A DNA stretch of 64,000 nucleotides, from contig JAQPZY010001548.1 in NCBI GenBank assembly GCA_029931535.1, positions 558,001 through 622,000 of the forward strand, written 5' to 3'. The first letter of the stretch is position 1, and every line of letters begins with the position of its first letter. The notes beneath the pieces are model-generated. The model saw only the letters and a program-made list of their open reading frames with translations, was not told where the DNA came from and did not search any database. This DNA is from Margaritifera margaritifera (lineage: Eukaryota; Mollusca; Bivalvia; Unionida; Margaritiferidae). The translations under genes and the position numbers were made by a program. Shown one piece after another: positions 10,513 to 21,994 of the stretch.

Positions 10513-12430
10513 TTGCAGGCACAATTTTTTCTCTGGTGCTGTTCTCAGGCAAACGTCTACACAGTATGGCATCCGTGTTTGTTTCAGAGGGCTATTAGTG
10601 AAACTGAAGCCACACAAGTTCCAGTGTGTTACTTTGTGAAAAATGGGGTCCTTATGAGAAAATGGAGACCACCTGAGGTACCCACTGGTGACGAGTGGTC
10701 AGTGAGCTATCAAATTGTCATTCCTAAGTCATATCGACAGGAAATTCTTAGTCTTGCCCATGAAACTCCCTGGCTGGTCATTTAGGAGTCAATAAGACTT
10801 ATCACAAGATCTTGACCATTTTTATTGTCTGAAACTCAAAAGTGATGTTTCTAAATACTGCAGATCTTGTCACACTTGTCAAATGGTAGGAAAACCCAAT
10901 CAGAAGATACCTAAGGTTCATCTGCAACCTATTCCTGCATTTGACAAACCATTTAGTAGAATAATGGTGGATTGTGTCAGTCCCTTACCTAAGACCAAGG
11001 CAGGCAACCAATACTTGTTGACCATCATGTGTGCATCTACAAGATTTCCAGATGCAATTCCTCTGAGAAATATTAAAACAAAAAGCATTGTGACAGCCTT
11101 GGTGAATTTTTTTACACTTGTTGGCCTTCCCAAATCTGTCCAGTCGGATCAAGGGTCAAATTTTATGTCTGGAATTTTCCAACAAGTTATGCATGAATTA
11201 GGCATCAAGCAGTTTAAATCTTCTGCCTATCACTATGAAAGTCAAGGAGCTTTGAAAAGATTTCATCAAACTTTGAAGAATATGATTTGGTCATATTGCT
11301 TTGATACAGGAAAGGATTGGGATGAGAGTGTTGTTATGGAATTATGTATCATTTTGTTTTTAAATAATGGCATAGGTTTATGATCTCTGTATAATAGTCT
11401 AACAGCTGTCGTCTTGCAGAAAGTACATATATGGTATTTCAATGTGACTCAGTACATTGGTCTTGGGAAATATTGTTGGTTGTAGCATTAGTCATATCGT
11501 GATTTAGCGCATGAGGGTTGAACTTCTGACCTAGATTCTATGTTCAATTAAGAAATCAATAATTTGTTGACTGGGTATAACGTCAGTGCACAAGTACTTT
11601 AGTGGTGTCACGCATAACCCAGTTTCTGATTGGTTCGGAAAAGGTTGTTTTCTAGAAGGATTAAATTGTTTTTAAGTCGCAATACAGTTTAAATTGGTTT
11701 TCCTTATTCTGTTCTGCACAGTCAGAAACTATATAATAAGATGTATTGCTGTGTCTAGGCATTCTAGCATAGTTTGTCAGCCTGAGAGGTCATAAACATG
11801 ATTGGTTCATTTTGTGTGGATATTCTACTTCAGTGATAATATTATTATTATACAGTACATTCTGGATTAAGCACTGCTTCTAAAACTTTAAGAATTATAT
11901 AGCTCTGTGGAATTATCGGAAACATTTCTAGAACTTGTGATATTCCATATTCACAAGGACTATTTGGAATTAATAACATTTGGATATAACTGATTCTTGT
12001 TAGTACATCAGTACAGTAAAGGTTTCATTCGGAACCTACTTCATTCGGAACATTTGGATTAACTTCCAGATCAGTGAACTTTAGAACAATTTAGGACTTT
12101 TAAGGACATTCTATACTGTAAGTTATTTTTAATTCTTTCACTCTGATTGTTTGTTGAAATATTTTTAATATTTTAGGAAATTAAATATTTGTATTTTAAA
12201 TCTTGAAAGCTTGTTTGAGTCTTTTCTTTTGTTACATTACCCCTAGTCGTAACAGGTGTTCATTTGTTGTTGTTTGCTGTTAGGGAATCAGTTCAAGAGT
12301 CACTGGGCTTTAGTCCCTTTGAACCGGTTTTTGGACATACTGTCTGTGGACCATTAAAATTATTGAAAGAGAGACTTCTTTCAAATTAAGATTCAAAGAT
12401 TATTTTTCTTCGCTACATCTCTGATTTCAA
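10513..12430 (+). pseudogene. Gypsy integrase, split by an LTR insertion, catalytic Glu lost
   Basis: After a one-base frameshift near 10,775 the HHCC finger reads GHLGVNKTYHKI, then CRSCHTCQM. The core keeps the first Asp (IMVDCV) and the second (QSDQGSNF). At the position of the catalytic Glu, 35 residues on, the codon is AAA: SQGALKRFH instead of the usual ALERFH. The frame breaks at 11,331 where the LTR is inserted and resumes at 12,260 as HLLLFAVRESVQESLGFSPF. The normal product would splice a DNA copy of the element into the genome; this one cannot. Confidence 0.85.
11332..12254 (+). mobile_element. Solo LTR (family 1, 923 bp)
   Basis: The insertion starts TGTTATGGAATT and ends CCTAGTCGTAACA, giving the TG...CA termini and a short TGTTA/TAACA inverted pair expected of an LTR. 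Flanks are AGTGT at 11,327-11,331 and GGTGT at 12,255-12,259, a 5 bp duplication with one mismatch. Removing LTR plus one flank restores the gypsy integrase frame (WDESVHLLL). A second copy lies at 53,599-54,161. No internal region remains, so it is a solo LTR. The strand is assumed. Confidence 0.85.
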
Positions 12431-12437
12431 ATATAAG

Positions 12438-13100
12438 TTGTCAAAGGCATGTGAAGTAGCAAGAACTAATCTTCACACTACTCCGTCAAAAATGAAATTA
12501 AGGTGTGACAGAAATACACAGGAAAGGAGTTTTAAGCCTGGTGAGAAAGTTCAGGCTCTATTACCCATACCTCAAAATCCTCTTCAGGCGAAATTGTATG
12601 GTCCTTATACAGTTGAAAAGAAAGTAAATGAATTATATTATATCATTAACACTCCTGGAAGGCAGAAACAGAAACAACTTTGTCACATAAATATGTTAAA
12701 GGAGTATTTTGACAGAGATAGCCCAATTAATTATTCAGTTAATTTAGTTGTACCTGTCCCATACAGTGAAGATGTCAACAATGGAATACAATCTGACTGT
12801 AGTGATTCTGGTTTTACCAACCTTCGGAATTCAGAAATATTGAACAATCTGGACCAGAAACTTTCACATCTACAACAACAGGAGAGAAATGAACTAAAAC
12901 AGCTATTACATGAGTATGAGCACTTGTTTCCTGATGTTCCTACATGAACAAATAAAATCTATCATGACAGTGACATTGTAGATTCTACACCTGTGAAACA
13001 GCATTTTTACAGGATGAATCCTCTCAACAGGAATATTTGATGAAAGAAATTCAGTATTTACTGGAGAATGATTTTGTAAAGCCAAGTAAAAGTAACTGAA
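12438..13100 (+). pseudogene. Gypsy integrase C-terminus running into the start of RT
   Basis: A 169-codon frame (to 12,947) contains FKPGEKVQALLPI, GPYTVEKKVNELYYI and LCHINMLKEYF, the chromo-like C-terminal region of gypsy integrase. A linker and the segment LLHEYEHLFPDVPT follow. After a stop, the next frames continue VKQHFYRMNP and IQYLLENDFVKPS, the region immediately before RT motif 1. The continuity shows that RT follows integrase in this polyprotein. The rest of RT is absent. Confidence 0.82.
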
Positions 13101-13114
13101 GTTCACACACACAC

Positions 13115-14607
13115 TTGTGATGCTCTGGCATCCAAGGTGGGAGCTTAAAGAGACCAGGCAGAAGTGTGAACCCTATAATTAGAAGCAGAGACCAGAGGTC
13201 TCAGGGTAGGGGACTGACCACCCCTTACGCTGCCTAGCAAACTCTTGCCCCTTACAAACCCTTGGAGAAAGCTTCTTGACCATGGCAAAGTGGGGAAGAA
13301 AGAGGAAATCTGTCCAGGAGGCAGCCCTGGAGAGAATTTTTGTGTCCTCCAAGATGTTAAACCTCAATGATTGTGTTGTCAAAGGACCAAATCACTTCCT
13401 CCACCATCTGGGATGACAATTGGGAAGAGGAAGAGGACGAGAGTATAGCGGGTGCCACCTCAGCCTGTTCGGCATTGAAGTCATGCGAGTCCATGAGGAC
13501 TGACAGGAGGTTTTTGTCCTGCTCTCGCTGCAGGGAAGCAGGACTTTGTGGCCCAACGTCACTCTGTTTCTGGAAAGACCCGAAGGTAAGGGGAACCCCA
13601 TGCCATCCCCCCTCACATGGAACAAAGAGACTGTCCCTGGTGGCAGACTCAACAAGAGGGCTAGAGTGCCTCTTCACCTTACTGGGTAATTTGGGAGAAG
13701 AGGGCCTGTCCACCTCCCTCCTTTTAATCTCCACTAGGTAAAAGGGTGATGTTGGTCTATGGACCGCAACATCAAACCGTCTAGTATAAGGCCAAGGCCA
13801 TGAAGTCCATGGCTGCAGAAAAGGGAAGTGGGATAATAGGAAAGAAGGGGACACTGCTCCGATCTGCCTGGCACCTGAATGCCAACTCCCAGTCCCTAGC
13901 AGGATTCAATTGTAGTGTGGCGAGAAGGGGTGGGTGGGGGTCTCAACCTGATCCCTATCCCTGTACTGAGGGGACTCCAATGACCGGTACTCCTACTGGT
14001 ACCCATTGGCGGGTGCCTGGTGCCCGCTGACCAGTCATGCGACTCTGATCTGTAGGAAGACCCTTCCTCAGGTCTTATAGACTTGGGTTGTAGCTCTCCC
14101 CTTACAGGGTAGCTTGATCCTGTTGCCACTAATGGGTTTAGGGTTCTGATAGGGTCCTGCCCCTTCTTCATGGGGGGGGGGGGGCATGACTCACCCACAA
14201 CCCTGTGGGAATGGAGAGGGTGCTGCTCCTCCTGCGCAGAAGGGCACGAATCAGTCTTCACCAACTTATATCCTCCCATGTGAGGGCTGCATAGGCCTTG
14301 TGTGTCTCCTCTGAGACTGATCCCATTCTATTCTGAGACCTGAGGGACTTAATGATGGAAAACTCTGAAAATTCTGACGAAGATGAGGAAGAACCCTTCT
14401 TATTCCCTTTGTATGTCCATCTGTTTTCAGCAAGGTCTCAGACCTTGTCTGACCAGCGACAACAAAAAGGACAACCCGATGTCCATTTACACTGGTACAT
14501 GCCAGGCAGGTGGGGTGGGTGTCCCAGTGGGATTTCTTGTACCTACATTTACCTTCAGTTTGTTTCTTCAACACTGCTGAAAATAAAACTTTTGAAAACA
14601 AGAACAA
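13115..14607 (-). mobile_element. DIRS-type retroelement, copy B (ORF1 5' part only)
   Basis: Minus-strand frames 14,607-14,266, 14,279-13,896 and 13,854-13,357 resemble the first half of the DIRS ORF1 in copies A and C. Matches include the N-terminal KSHWDTHPTCLACTS motif (copy C: GLWDTHPHCLTCSK), an acidic serine-rich block, and the SSQLSSQMVEEVIWSFDN segment (copy C: SSSQLDEEEEIWSFDK). It starts abruptly at about 13,115 inside ORF1, adjoining the gypsy RT stub. Stops and frameshifts are present, and a G-run at 14,170-14,184 interrupts one frame. Confidence 0.72.
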
Positions 14608-15634
14608 TAATCTTGTATAAAGAATATAATCTATGAGAGTTGCGTGGAACCAGAAATCAATGCAAATTAAGACAGCAATACTGTACCTGCCTAGGAGTCT
14701 CTTCTTAATATGAATTAAAACAACAACAATACTGATGTTTCAATCACAATGACATTAACAATACTTATTCTGAATACTGGAGATGAAGAACAGCGAACAC
14801 CCAGCAAGGTAATATGAATAAAAACACAAAGAATACTATCCTTCACTGACTATAATAAACAAAAAGAATATGCATACCACTATACACACAAATAAATATG
14901 AATGCCCCCTTCCACAAGTACAACTCAGCATAAAAAAAATGAATTAAAAATCAATTCCATATTATACGAACTCAGTAAATTGAACAAAAGGAAGGTCACA
15001 AACCAATGTGGCAAGGACAGGGAGACTAAATACCAACCTAAAGTCCAGATAAAAACAGACCACAACTCTCTCAATAGAGCTAATTCCAACGAAGGAATAA
15101 CACCTAACTGAGGGTAAATACTCTCAATAAATACAATAAACGTGCTCAAAATGCCAACATTACAAAGTATTATGCAAAACGAAGGCATATTTCTGAAAAG
15201 CCTAGAAAAACAACACTAAACAATGGTACATGCAGAAAAAAGATGAGGATGATCACGCATGGGCCAGTGAATTCTCATCATACGTACTAGGACAATTTCT
15301 GTCCTGGATAGAGTAAGCCATGCAATAGCAACAGGTCACGTTTTACTGATATTAAATTGATTATTTTTAACATATTACTGATATTAAAATGGTTACTTAA
15401 AGAAGTCTTGGAAGAAAATATGATACTGTAGATAGATTTTAAGACAGAAAGAGACATGCAGATAGGTACATTTAAAGGAGAATTGATACAAAAATTTATG
15501 AAACTACATACATGTGACAGAAGAGAGAGCTCAGCATAGGACAGATCAGGAAATTTGCAAACTTTGGTCATGAGTTTTGACTTCAGAAGAGGGAGGATTT
15601 TCATTGACATGTAATTTGGGGGGGGGGTGTATAA
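14608..15634. other. AT-rich stretch between DIRS copies B and C
   Basis: Probably the 5' untranslated region of copy B and flanking DNA. Short A-rich units around AATACT and AATATGAAT recur between 14.65 and 14.9 kb. A minus-strand frame at 15,715-15,287 is open for 142 codons but resembles nothing I know and overlaps the terminal repeat of copy C. A G-run sits at 15,618-15,627. Confidence 0.45.
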
Positions 15635-15830
15635 ACTAATTTTATTTATGCAATACTTACCCATCGCTATTATGTAGCTTATTACTTTTTTGTGTTGAAA
15701 ATCTCGTCCGTTCAATGTGAATACATCCTCCTTCAGAGTGGAGAATTGTCAATAAGACACTGTGCACTCATGCACCTCTCTGCACCTTCGGAGAAATAGT
15801 CATCTTTTTCATAGACAACATTATGCCAGG
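15635..15830 (-). repeat. Inverted terminal repeat of DIRS copy C (3' end)
   Basis: Aligns in inverted orientation with about 25,293-25,100 at roughly 80 percent identity by eye. The inner half includes GTGCACTCATGCACCTCTCT, mirrored as AGAGGTGCACGAGTGCAC at 25,148-25,165. Confidence 0.78.
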
Positions 15831-15862
15831 ACATCAGAGCGGGGTGAGAGGAGGGAATTCAG

Positions 15863-15900
15863 TAATAGCGATGGGTAGGTATTGCATAATTAAAATTAGT
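15863..15900 (-). repeat. Internal complementary region (ICR) of DIRS copy C
   Basis: These 38 bp are the reverse complement of the outer ITR end 15,635-15,672 with 2 mismatches. In DIRS-1 the ICR lies just inside one ITR and pairs with the element ends to make a circular intermediate; position and complementarity fit. A further partial copy of the ITR end is at 15,931-15,957. Confidence 0.75.
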
Positions 15901-15957
15901 TTTACCTCGCAAAAAAACTACATTTAAATAGCAGCAATACCTTCCCCATCACTATTA

Positions 15958-17929
15958 CAGTACAGCTCACATGATTTTTCGGAACCCCACGCATCGCGGT
16001 GGGGTACCTAATCCCCTCCACTCTAGCTCCGCGATAGCACTCCGCGGTGGAGGCATAAATTGGCATAAATACCTACAAATCACCACCGCGTTTCGGCAGG
16101 CACGCCGATGTAAACTCCACCGTGGAGGGGCTAGTCGACATTACTGATTGACATCTGAACAGCCAATGAATGAAGACCACCTATGGAAAGACCGAGACAT
16201 CAAGAGTGATTTACAACCGGATACCATTTGAAGAATCAGTCATCTTTATTTCGATCATATTTGGACAATACAAAAATTATTTCAAAAGGCTTGTATATTC
16301 AGTACACATTACTGTTTATAAAAGGTTGATCGACTTCTTTTGCAATAAGTTTATGATTTTAATTTATTTCAAAGAAATATGAACAAACTTATGCACTGAC
16401 TTGATGAGAAGCACACATTGCTGAGCTTCTCAAGCAGAATAAATTTATCATTTTGTTCCAAAGGAAAGTAATTCTCTGAGATATGGACAATTCAAATCCA
16501 AACTGACATCCGCTTCTGCTTACCCCCCCCCCCCACAACAACAAACCTAAAACACTGAATTTACACTGAAATGCAAACCGCGTGCTTAGTCTTTAAGCAG
16601 TAATAGCAGAGTCACGAGGCTGAATATTATGACTCCATGTGTACTGTAAGGGACTGACCATTTAATATATGGGGTTTATATGTTGTTTTGTTTTTTTTGA
16701 CCGGGATATTTTTTGTTCTTTCATCACAATATTTATTTATTTTAAGTGAAATATGGAACGGATAAACGTCTACTACAAAAATCAGAGAAAGACAATTGTT
16801 TTCATGCATTTACCCCCCCCCCCCCTTGGAAAATTCAATTGTTTCTCCCTAATAAAGACTTGACTTCAGCGGATGTTCTACAGAAATCAAGGCAGTGACC
16901 ATTGTGAGTAAAATATTAACAAGGGTTTGCATCAAAGGATGATGTAAGTTTCAGCTTGGGAACAGTGTGTTTTTATCACACGAAGCCATCTGACTTGGCG
17001 CGTTGTACTTTACAACCGCAATTATGGTCCCGCCATTAACAACGGAAGTTTGATAATTGTTAGTAATTAATCTGAACTCGACTTATTACCGAAATGAAAA
17101 ATAACATGGAAAATTCTAAAATCTGAGATGTTCAGAGATTTTAATTTCCAACAAGTTTAGAGCATTTTGCATGGATGTATTGTCTTCACGTGTATCCTAT
17201 TATTTGCTCATTTTTCTATGGCGAAAATATAAAAATAAAATATACTCTTTTAATTATTTTTATGCAGATATTAAAGAATGCAGTTTCCTGTTTGTGACTG
17301 TTAGAGCCTTTGGTTATTGAGCGTGTTTCTGTGCCTCTTCCCACCCTGATTTAAAAAAATAATAAATATATCCCTTTTACTTCGGCGCCCCCCCCCCCCG
17401 AAAATTCCTGCGGTTGCCCATGAACACACACACAACTTTAGAGCACGTGCTCGGGAATTCCTGTGCAGTGGTGGGAAAATTTCTTTCTTTTTTGCTCCAT
17501 AATGCTATAATGTCTAGCATGTTATTACTTTTTTACCACTACTGAACGTTTCCAGATTTCTGTTTGTGTACGCTGAGATTTATAATCAGTCAGATTTTAA
17601 TATTTTAATTCTGACGATTGACTAAAAATGTCGACATGTCAAGCAGCGAAAAAGAAAAATTTTGGTTAACATTAATAAGCATTTTAGCATTATTTTTGAA
17701 ACTCGCATTAGTGAAAAACTCTTCAAAACATTAGCAGAATCATGAAAAACTTTAATGGCAGGACAGGAACATCTTTTTGGCTTAGTGTGAATGAGGCGGC
17801 CGCTAATTGAAGAAAGCTAGCCAATCATGGAACACTTAAACTCTTACTGAAGCATGTACAAAAAAAAAAAACGGTTTTTAATAGTAATAGATTACAATGA
17901 CTTGCGCAGTAGTGCTTTGGACTCCATAT

Positions 17930-17975
<46 letters not shown>

Positions 17976-19128
17976 AGGGGAACTTTACTAAGAAGAGTTA
18001 ATGATGTAAAATTATTCATCTTATTTTTCTGTATTATGAAATAGGAAAATGAACAGAAAAGAATTAGTTAAACATTAATTTCATCTGATGCGCAAGTTTG
18101 TCAGATCAATGGCAAAGAAAACAACCCGCAGAAGCGCTGCTGTTGTACTTTTAGGTTTACAGTTAGCGCATGAAATTAACACATCAATATCAGCAGTGCT
18201 GATGGCTTCTCTTGTGCTAGGTTACTTGCACCTGTCAACTACATGTATCTAGGATGACCTTTTGTGGCCATTTGTGATTTTAAAAAAACCGCTACTTTGG
18301 TAATTAATGCAAATTAGTACAGTTTAAAATAAAATAACAATGTGAAATCTTAATAATGCTTTTTTTAAGCGATTGGATGTCAGAAAAAATCGTGCAATAT
18401 GTGAATGAGTATTCATGCATGGAGTAACCATCGGAACTTAAGCGATTTTGTTTCACTTCAGTCAGGTATGACTGCAGCTTTGTTATTAATTTGTTCGATG
18501 TTTATCGTTCTTTTCATTGCAGGTAGTACAATATCACTGACTTTCATATGATCATTAAAATTTTGTATTGCGTTTACTGAAAAAGAAATGAGGATATGAA
18601 TGCATGTTTAGATTCCGATAACACAGTATGGAAGAAAAAAAAATAGATTCATTGCGCAAAATGTAGTATTAATACAGTTTGCGAGGCATTGTCATTACGT
18701 TATCATCATCTAAAATATGATTTGGCACTATGTATCATATTTTATCTTCATTAGAACAAGGAAATATTTATAATTAACTGAATTACTACGTTTTTTTCAG
18801 TATCAAAAAGTTAGTAAATTGCTCCCCAGAGGGATAACAATGTAGATAAATCGGTGCCCCCCCCCCCCACCCCTCCAGTCTCTCTCTCAACCTCTGCTTG
18901 CATGGGTGATAAAAAGTAAACTATGCCCATATTATCGAGACCACGTCCGCTCCGCGGTGGTGATCGGATGCGACTCCGCGAGAAAGCGTGGTGTGCAGGG
19001 CTATTCTCCGCGACAACTCCGTCAGGATGCGTGGAGTGATGGTGGAGGGGTTTTTCTTAATCCTCTCCACTCACGCTCCACCCCCACCGCGATGCGTGGG
19101 GTTCCGAAAAATCACGTGAGCTGTACTG
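15958..19128. mobile_element. 3.17 kb non-autonomous DNA transposon with 47 bp TIRs, TA target duplication
   Basis: The 47 bp ends 15,958-16,004 and 19,082-19,128 are inverted copies with one mismatch, beginning CAGTACAGCTCAC and including TTTTTCGGAACCCCACG. TA flanks both sides (15,956-15,957 and 19,129-19,130). Inside each TIR is about 130-150 bp of GC-rich sequence with repeated CCGCGGTGG, CTCCAC and GTGGAGG motifs, in sharp contrast to the AT-rich core. The core (16.14-18.93 kb) has no transposase-like frame; its longest plus frame is 70 codons at 16,170-16,382. It contains C-runs at 16,525, 16,813 and 17,390 and a GA microsatellite. It sits within DIRS copy C. Superfamily uncertain. Confidence 0.78.
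17935..17972. repeat. (GA)n microsatellite
   Basis: About 19 GA dinucleotides, within the core of the 3.17 kb TIR element. Confidence 0.95.
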
Positions 19129-19199
19129 TACATAGGTTAATTTGTCAGTTAGGTGGGTAGGCTGATGTGTTAAATTCATCAAAAACAGAGAAAAATGGA

Positions 19200-20350
19200 A
19201 AGTACTCACCATTTGAGGGAGAGATCCACTTTACAAATTGTTGGTATCCCTCTGGGCCACATGTTGAACCGCAACTATGGGTCTAGGAGAAAAAATGCCT
19301 GTGTTTTGTTGTGCTAATGAGCAGAGGTAAAAGGAGAAGGTAGTATGTGATCGCCAAAATGCTGCCTTCAAGAAGAGTGATTTAGACCCATGAGGCATCA
19401 TTGGCTCAAGCTAGTTTCATAAAAGAGAGGTCTCTATTGGTAAGGGACTGATGAGCTCTTAAGAGGAAGGAAAAGATGTTTCCTACCCTTTCTTTTCCCT
19501 TTTGAGGCATTTAGATAGAATCACAGTGCACTAACTGGGCATAAAAGCCTATCTTGATCATCTCCAGCACAGATTCGACTGAGACTGGGATTCTCTATAG
19601 GTGATGGAGCTACCGAAGCTGACTGATTTTTGGCTAAAAATTACGGCTGACAAAGGAGGGAAATGAAATCATAACTGCAATTAAACGGGAGACAGCCAAT
19701 GTCATCAGACAATGCATCAATCTTGCTGCATCTTTCGCAGATGCCAAAATGAGTAAAAACACAGTCTTGAGTGTGAGGTCCTGAAAGAAAGCCTCACTCA
19801 ATGGTTCATAGGGAGATCTGGTTAAAGACCATAAAACACAAGATAGATTCCATCTGGGTATAAGAGAGTGGGAGACAGGTCTCTGAAGCTCAAAATACTT
19901 GTGGAGATCAGCAAGGTGCAAATCTGCACCGATTGCCAAGTCCTGAGAGAATCTAAGTGTGTTGGAAATGGCAACTCTGTAGCCCTTGATAGCTGATACT
20001 GAACATCTTTTGTTCTCGAAAAGGAACAAAAGGAAATCAACAACAGAAGTTACAGAGGGACAGCTAGGATCAACGTGTTTCCTACTGCACTAATCACAAA
20101 GGATTTTCCACCTGGCACCATAGACCTTGGATGTTGAAGCTCTCCTGGCCTGAATGATGCCATGGGCAACCCGGCCCGAAAACTTGTTGTGGCAGATAGA
20201 TAACCTGAGATGAGCCAAGTGTGAAGGTGGAGAATTTGTGGGTTGTTGTGTAGTAGGGAGCCCCTGTGTAGTGACAAAAGATCCCTCCTGTGAGGTAGAG
20301 ACCTGGATTGATGTATCAACATGTCTAGAAGATCGTTGAACCACAATCAT
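19200..20350 (-). pseudogene. DIRS tyrosine recombinase remnant (copy C)
   Basis: Frames 20,346-20,050, 20,761-20,090 (its 3' part) and 20,029-19,634 give the recombinase: PPSHLAHLRLSICHNKFSGR, ARRASTSKVYGARWKILCD, LSRATELPFPTHLDSLRTWQ and LTLKTVFLLILASAKDAAR. The region that should hold the first catalytic Arg is altered relative to what I recall of the family. Further C-terminal pieces such as YLNASKGKRKGRKHLFLPLK lie near 19.5 kb in other frames. Stops are frequent. The enzyme class integrates the circular DIRS intermediate. Confidence 0.75.
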
Positions 20351-20359
20351 TGGGACCAT

Positions 20360-21242
20360 AATGGGGCTATGACAATGATGCAAGCATTGAAAGTTCTGAT
20401 TTTTTGCAGAACTTGAGGTAGAAGTCTGAGCAGTGGGAAGGCGTACACAAACAGATGATTCCACTGGAAGCTGAATGCGTCCATTGCCCATGCTCTCTGT
20501 TCCAGGACTGGAAAAACGTAAAAGAGATGTCTGTTGTTGAGCCTGGTCGCAAACAAGTCCACTAGAGGCTTTCACCAAAGTGAGAAAAGGGACTCTGTTA
20601 TGGAGAAGTGAAGAGTCCATTCCATGAGGACTGTTTTGCCTGACCTGGACAGACTGTCTGCTAATATGTTTTCTTCCCTGGAATGTAGCGAACTCAGAGG
20701 GTAGTGTTCTCCAAGGTGGCCCAGCGAAGGAGGTTCCAGACTTCCATGCCAAGAGGGGCATGTGTGCCTCCTTGACGTCGTAGATATGCTATGATGGACA
20801 TGGTGTCAGAGAAGACCATGAAACATCGACCCCCTACTCTGTTGATGCACCTCTGCAATGCTAGGAATATGGCTTTAATTTCCAGTTTGTTGATGTGGAG
20901 GAATGACTCGTCCCGAATCCAATGACCCTGGAGAAATATGCCTTCTGGCTCTGTGTGAGTGCCCCAACTGGAATCTGACCCGTCGTTGTACAGACAGTAG
21001 TGGGGGTTGGGTGCATGCATGGGGAACTCAGTCAGGAATCTGTCCTGATTCATCCACCAGTGCAAATTGTGATGAAAGTCTGGTCCTACAGGAATCAGAG
21101 CTGATCGAGAATCTCTGTGTGGTTTCCACCTTGCAAGAAGGAGAAACTGAAGAGGGCACATATGGAGTTGTAATAAGGGAACCAGATCCACAGCAGTGTT
21201 CAAGGTTCCCAATCGGGATAGGTAAAGGCGAGCAGACAACAA
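20360..21242 (-). pseudogene. DIRS RNase H and connecting region (copy C)
   Basis: The frame 21,242-20,694 (182 codons) contains LHWWMNQDRFLTEFPMHAP, YNDGSDSSWGTHTEPEG, LHINKLEIKAIFLALQRC and DTMSIIAYLRRQGGTHAP, the same block as copy A. The next frames (20,761-20,350) continue with LFATRLNNRHLFYVF and ending sequences typical of the region between RNase H and recombinase in metazoan DIRS elements. At least two frameshifts are present. Confidence 0.8.
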
Positions 21243-21299
21243 TGTTTTTATTCACAGTGCTTCTAGAAGTGCCAGGATTCAATCTATCCTATCAAATGT

Positions 21300-21941
21300 A
21301 ATCCGGACTAAGTTCTGGTTCATGAGGAACTTCATCCCCATGTTAACTAAGTCCTGAGATGGAATGAGTTCTGACTTCTCGAGGTTGGGTAAAAGACCCA
21401 ACCGAGTTATTGTGGACCAACAACAGAACCGATCCTAATGGAGGGACTGAGCCTGAATGTTGTGGATCAACCAGTCGTCAAAATACTGGAGAACTGGGGT
21501 TCCCAGTAATCAGAGATAGGACACTACTACTCCCATAACTTGGGTGAAGACTCTGGGTGTGGAAGCGATTCTGAATGGCAGAACCCGGAATTGAAAGACT
21601 TCCTGGTCCAAGCAAAACCAAAGGTATTTCCAATGTGGAGGACAAATCGGGATGTGCTAATAGGCATCATGAAGGTCGATGGAGACCACCCAATCTGATG
21701 GACACATAACATTCCGGATTGTGGATGTGGTCTTTATCTTGAAATGTTCCTACAGAAGAAACCGGTTTAACGAGGAGAGATCAATAATGATACAAAATTT
21801 CCCACTTTTCTTGGTGACCAGGAAGATTCTGGAGTAGAATGCGGGAGACTGATCATTCAGGACCCTCTTGACTGCCCCTTTCTGTAATAGGGTGTGCACC
21901 TCTTCCATTAATTTCACCAGATTGGACTGACGAAAGAACAA
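21300..21941 (-). pseudogene. DIRS reverse transcriptase (copy C)
   Basis: Starting at LLQKGAVKRVLN (about 21,900) the conceptual protein reads FYSRIFLVTKKSGKFCIII, then in shifted frames VVSIDLHDAY followed by a TAG where Phe is expected (motif A, 21,688-21,664), and VLQYFDDWLI with the polymerase FDD box encoded around 21,483-21,475. The catalytic Asp codons of motifs A and C therefore survive at the DNA level although the frame is broken. This is the part missing from copy A. Confidence 0.8.
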
Positions 21942-21994
21942 GGGGGTCCTTGATATAGGGGGTTGTTCCTGAAACTAAGGTTGGTAACCCTAGC

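Larger units (their letters stand above)
10448..13100 (+). mobile_element. Ty3/gypsy retroelement with integrase before reverse transcriptase (Gmr1-type), decayed
   Basis: Plus-strand fragments give, in order, a zinc-binding HHCC region (about 10,750-10,880), an integrase catalytic core (10,883-11,331, resuming 12,260), an integrase C-terminal domain (GPYTVEKKVNELYYI and LCHINMLKEYF, 12,600-12,710), then the N-terminal edge of reverse transcriptase (HLFPDVPT, then TPVKQHFYRMNP and LLENDFVKPSKSN in shifted frames, 12,910-13,095). In ordinary gypsy elements RT precedes integrase; the reverse order is known from Gmr1-like elements. A 923 bp solo LTR interrupts the integrase. RT is lost after about 13,100, where DIRS copy B begins. 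Gag, protease and its own LTRs were not found. Confidence 0.8.

Noticed and set aside
15287..15715. 142-codon minus-strand frame
   Set aside because: It overlaps the DIRS inverted terminal repeat and a G-run, has no family resemblance, and the AT-rich context makes chance openness plausible.
16170..16382. 70-codon plus frame in the 3.17 kb TIR element as a possible transposase
   Set aside because: Too short, no DDE-type motif, and high Ile/Phe/Tyr content as expected from AT-rich noise.
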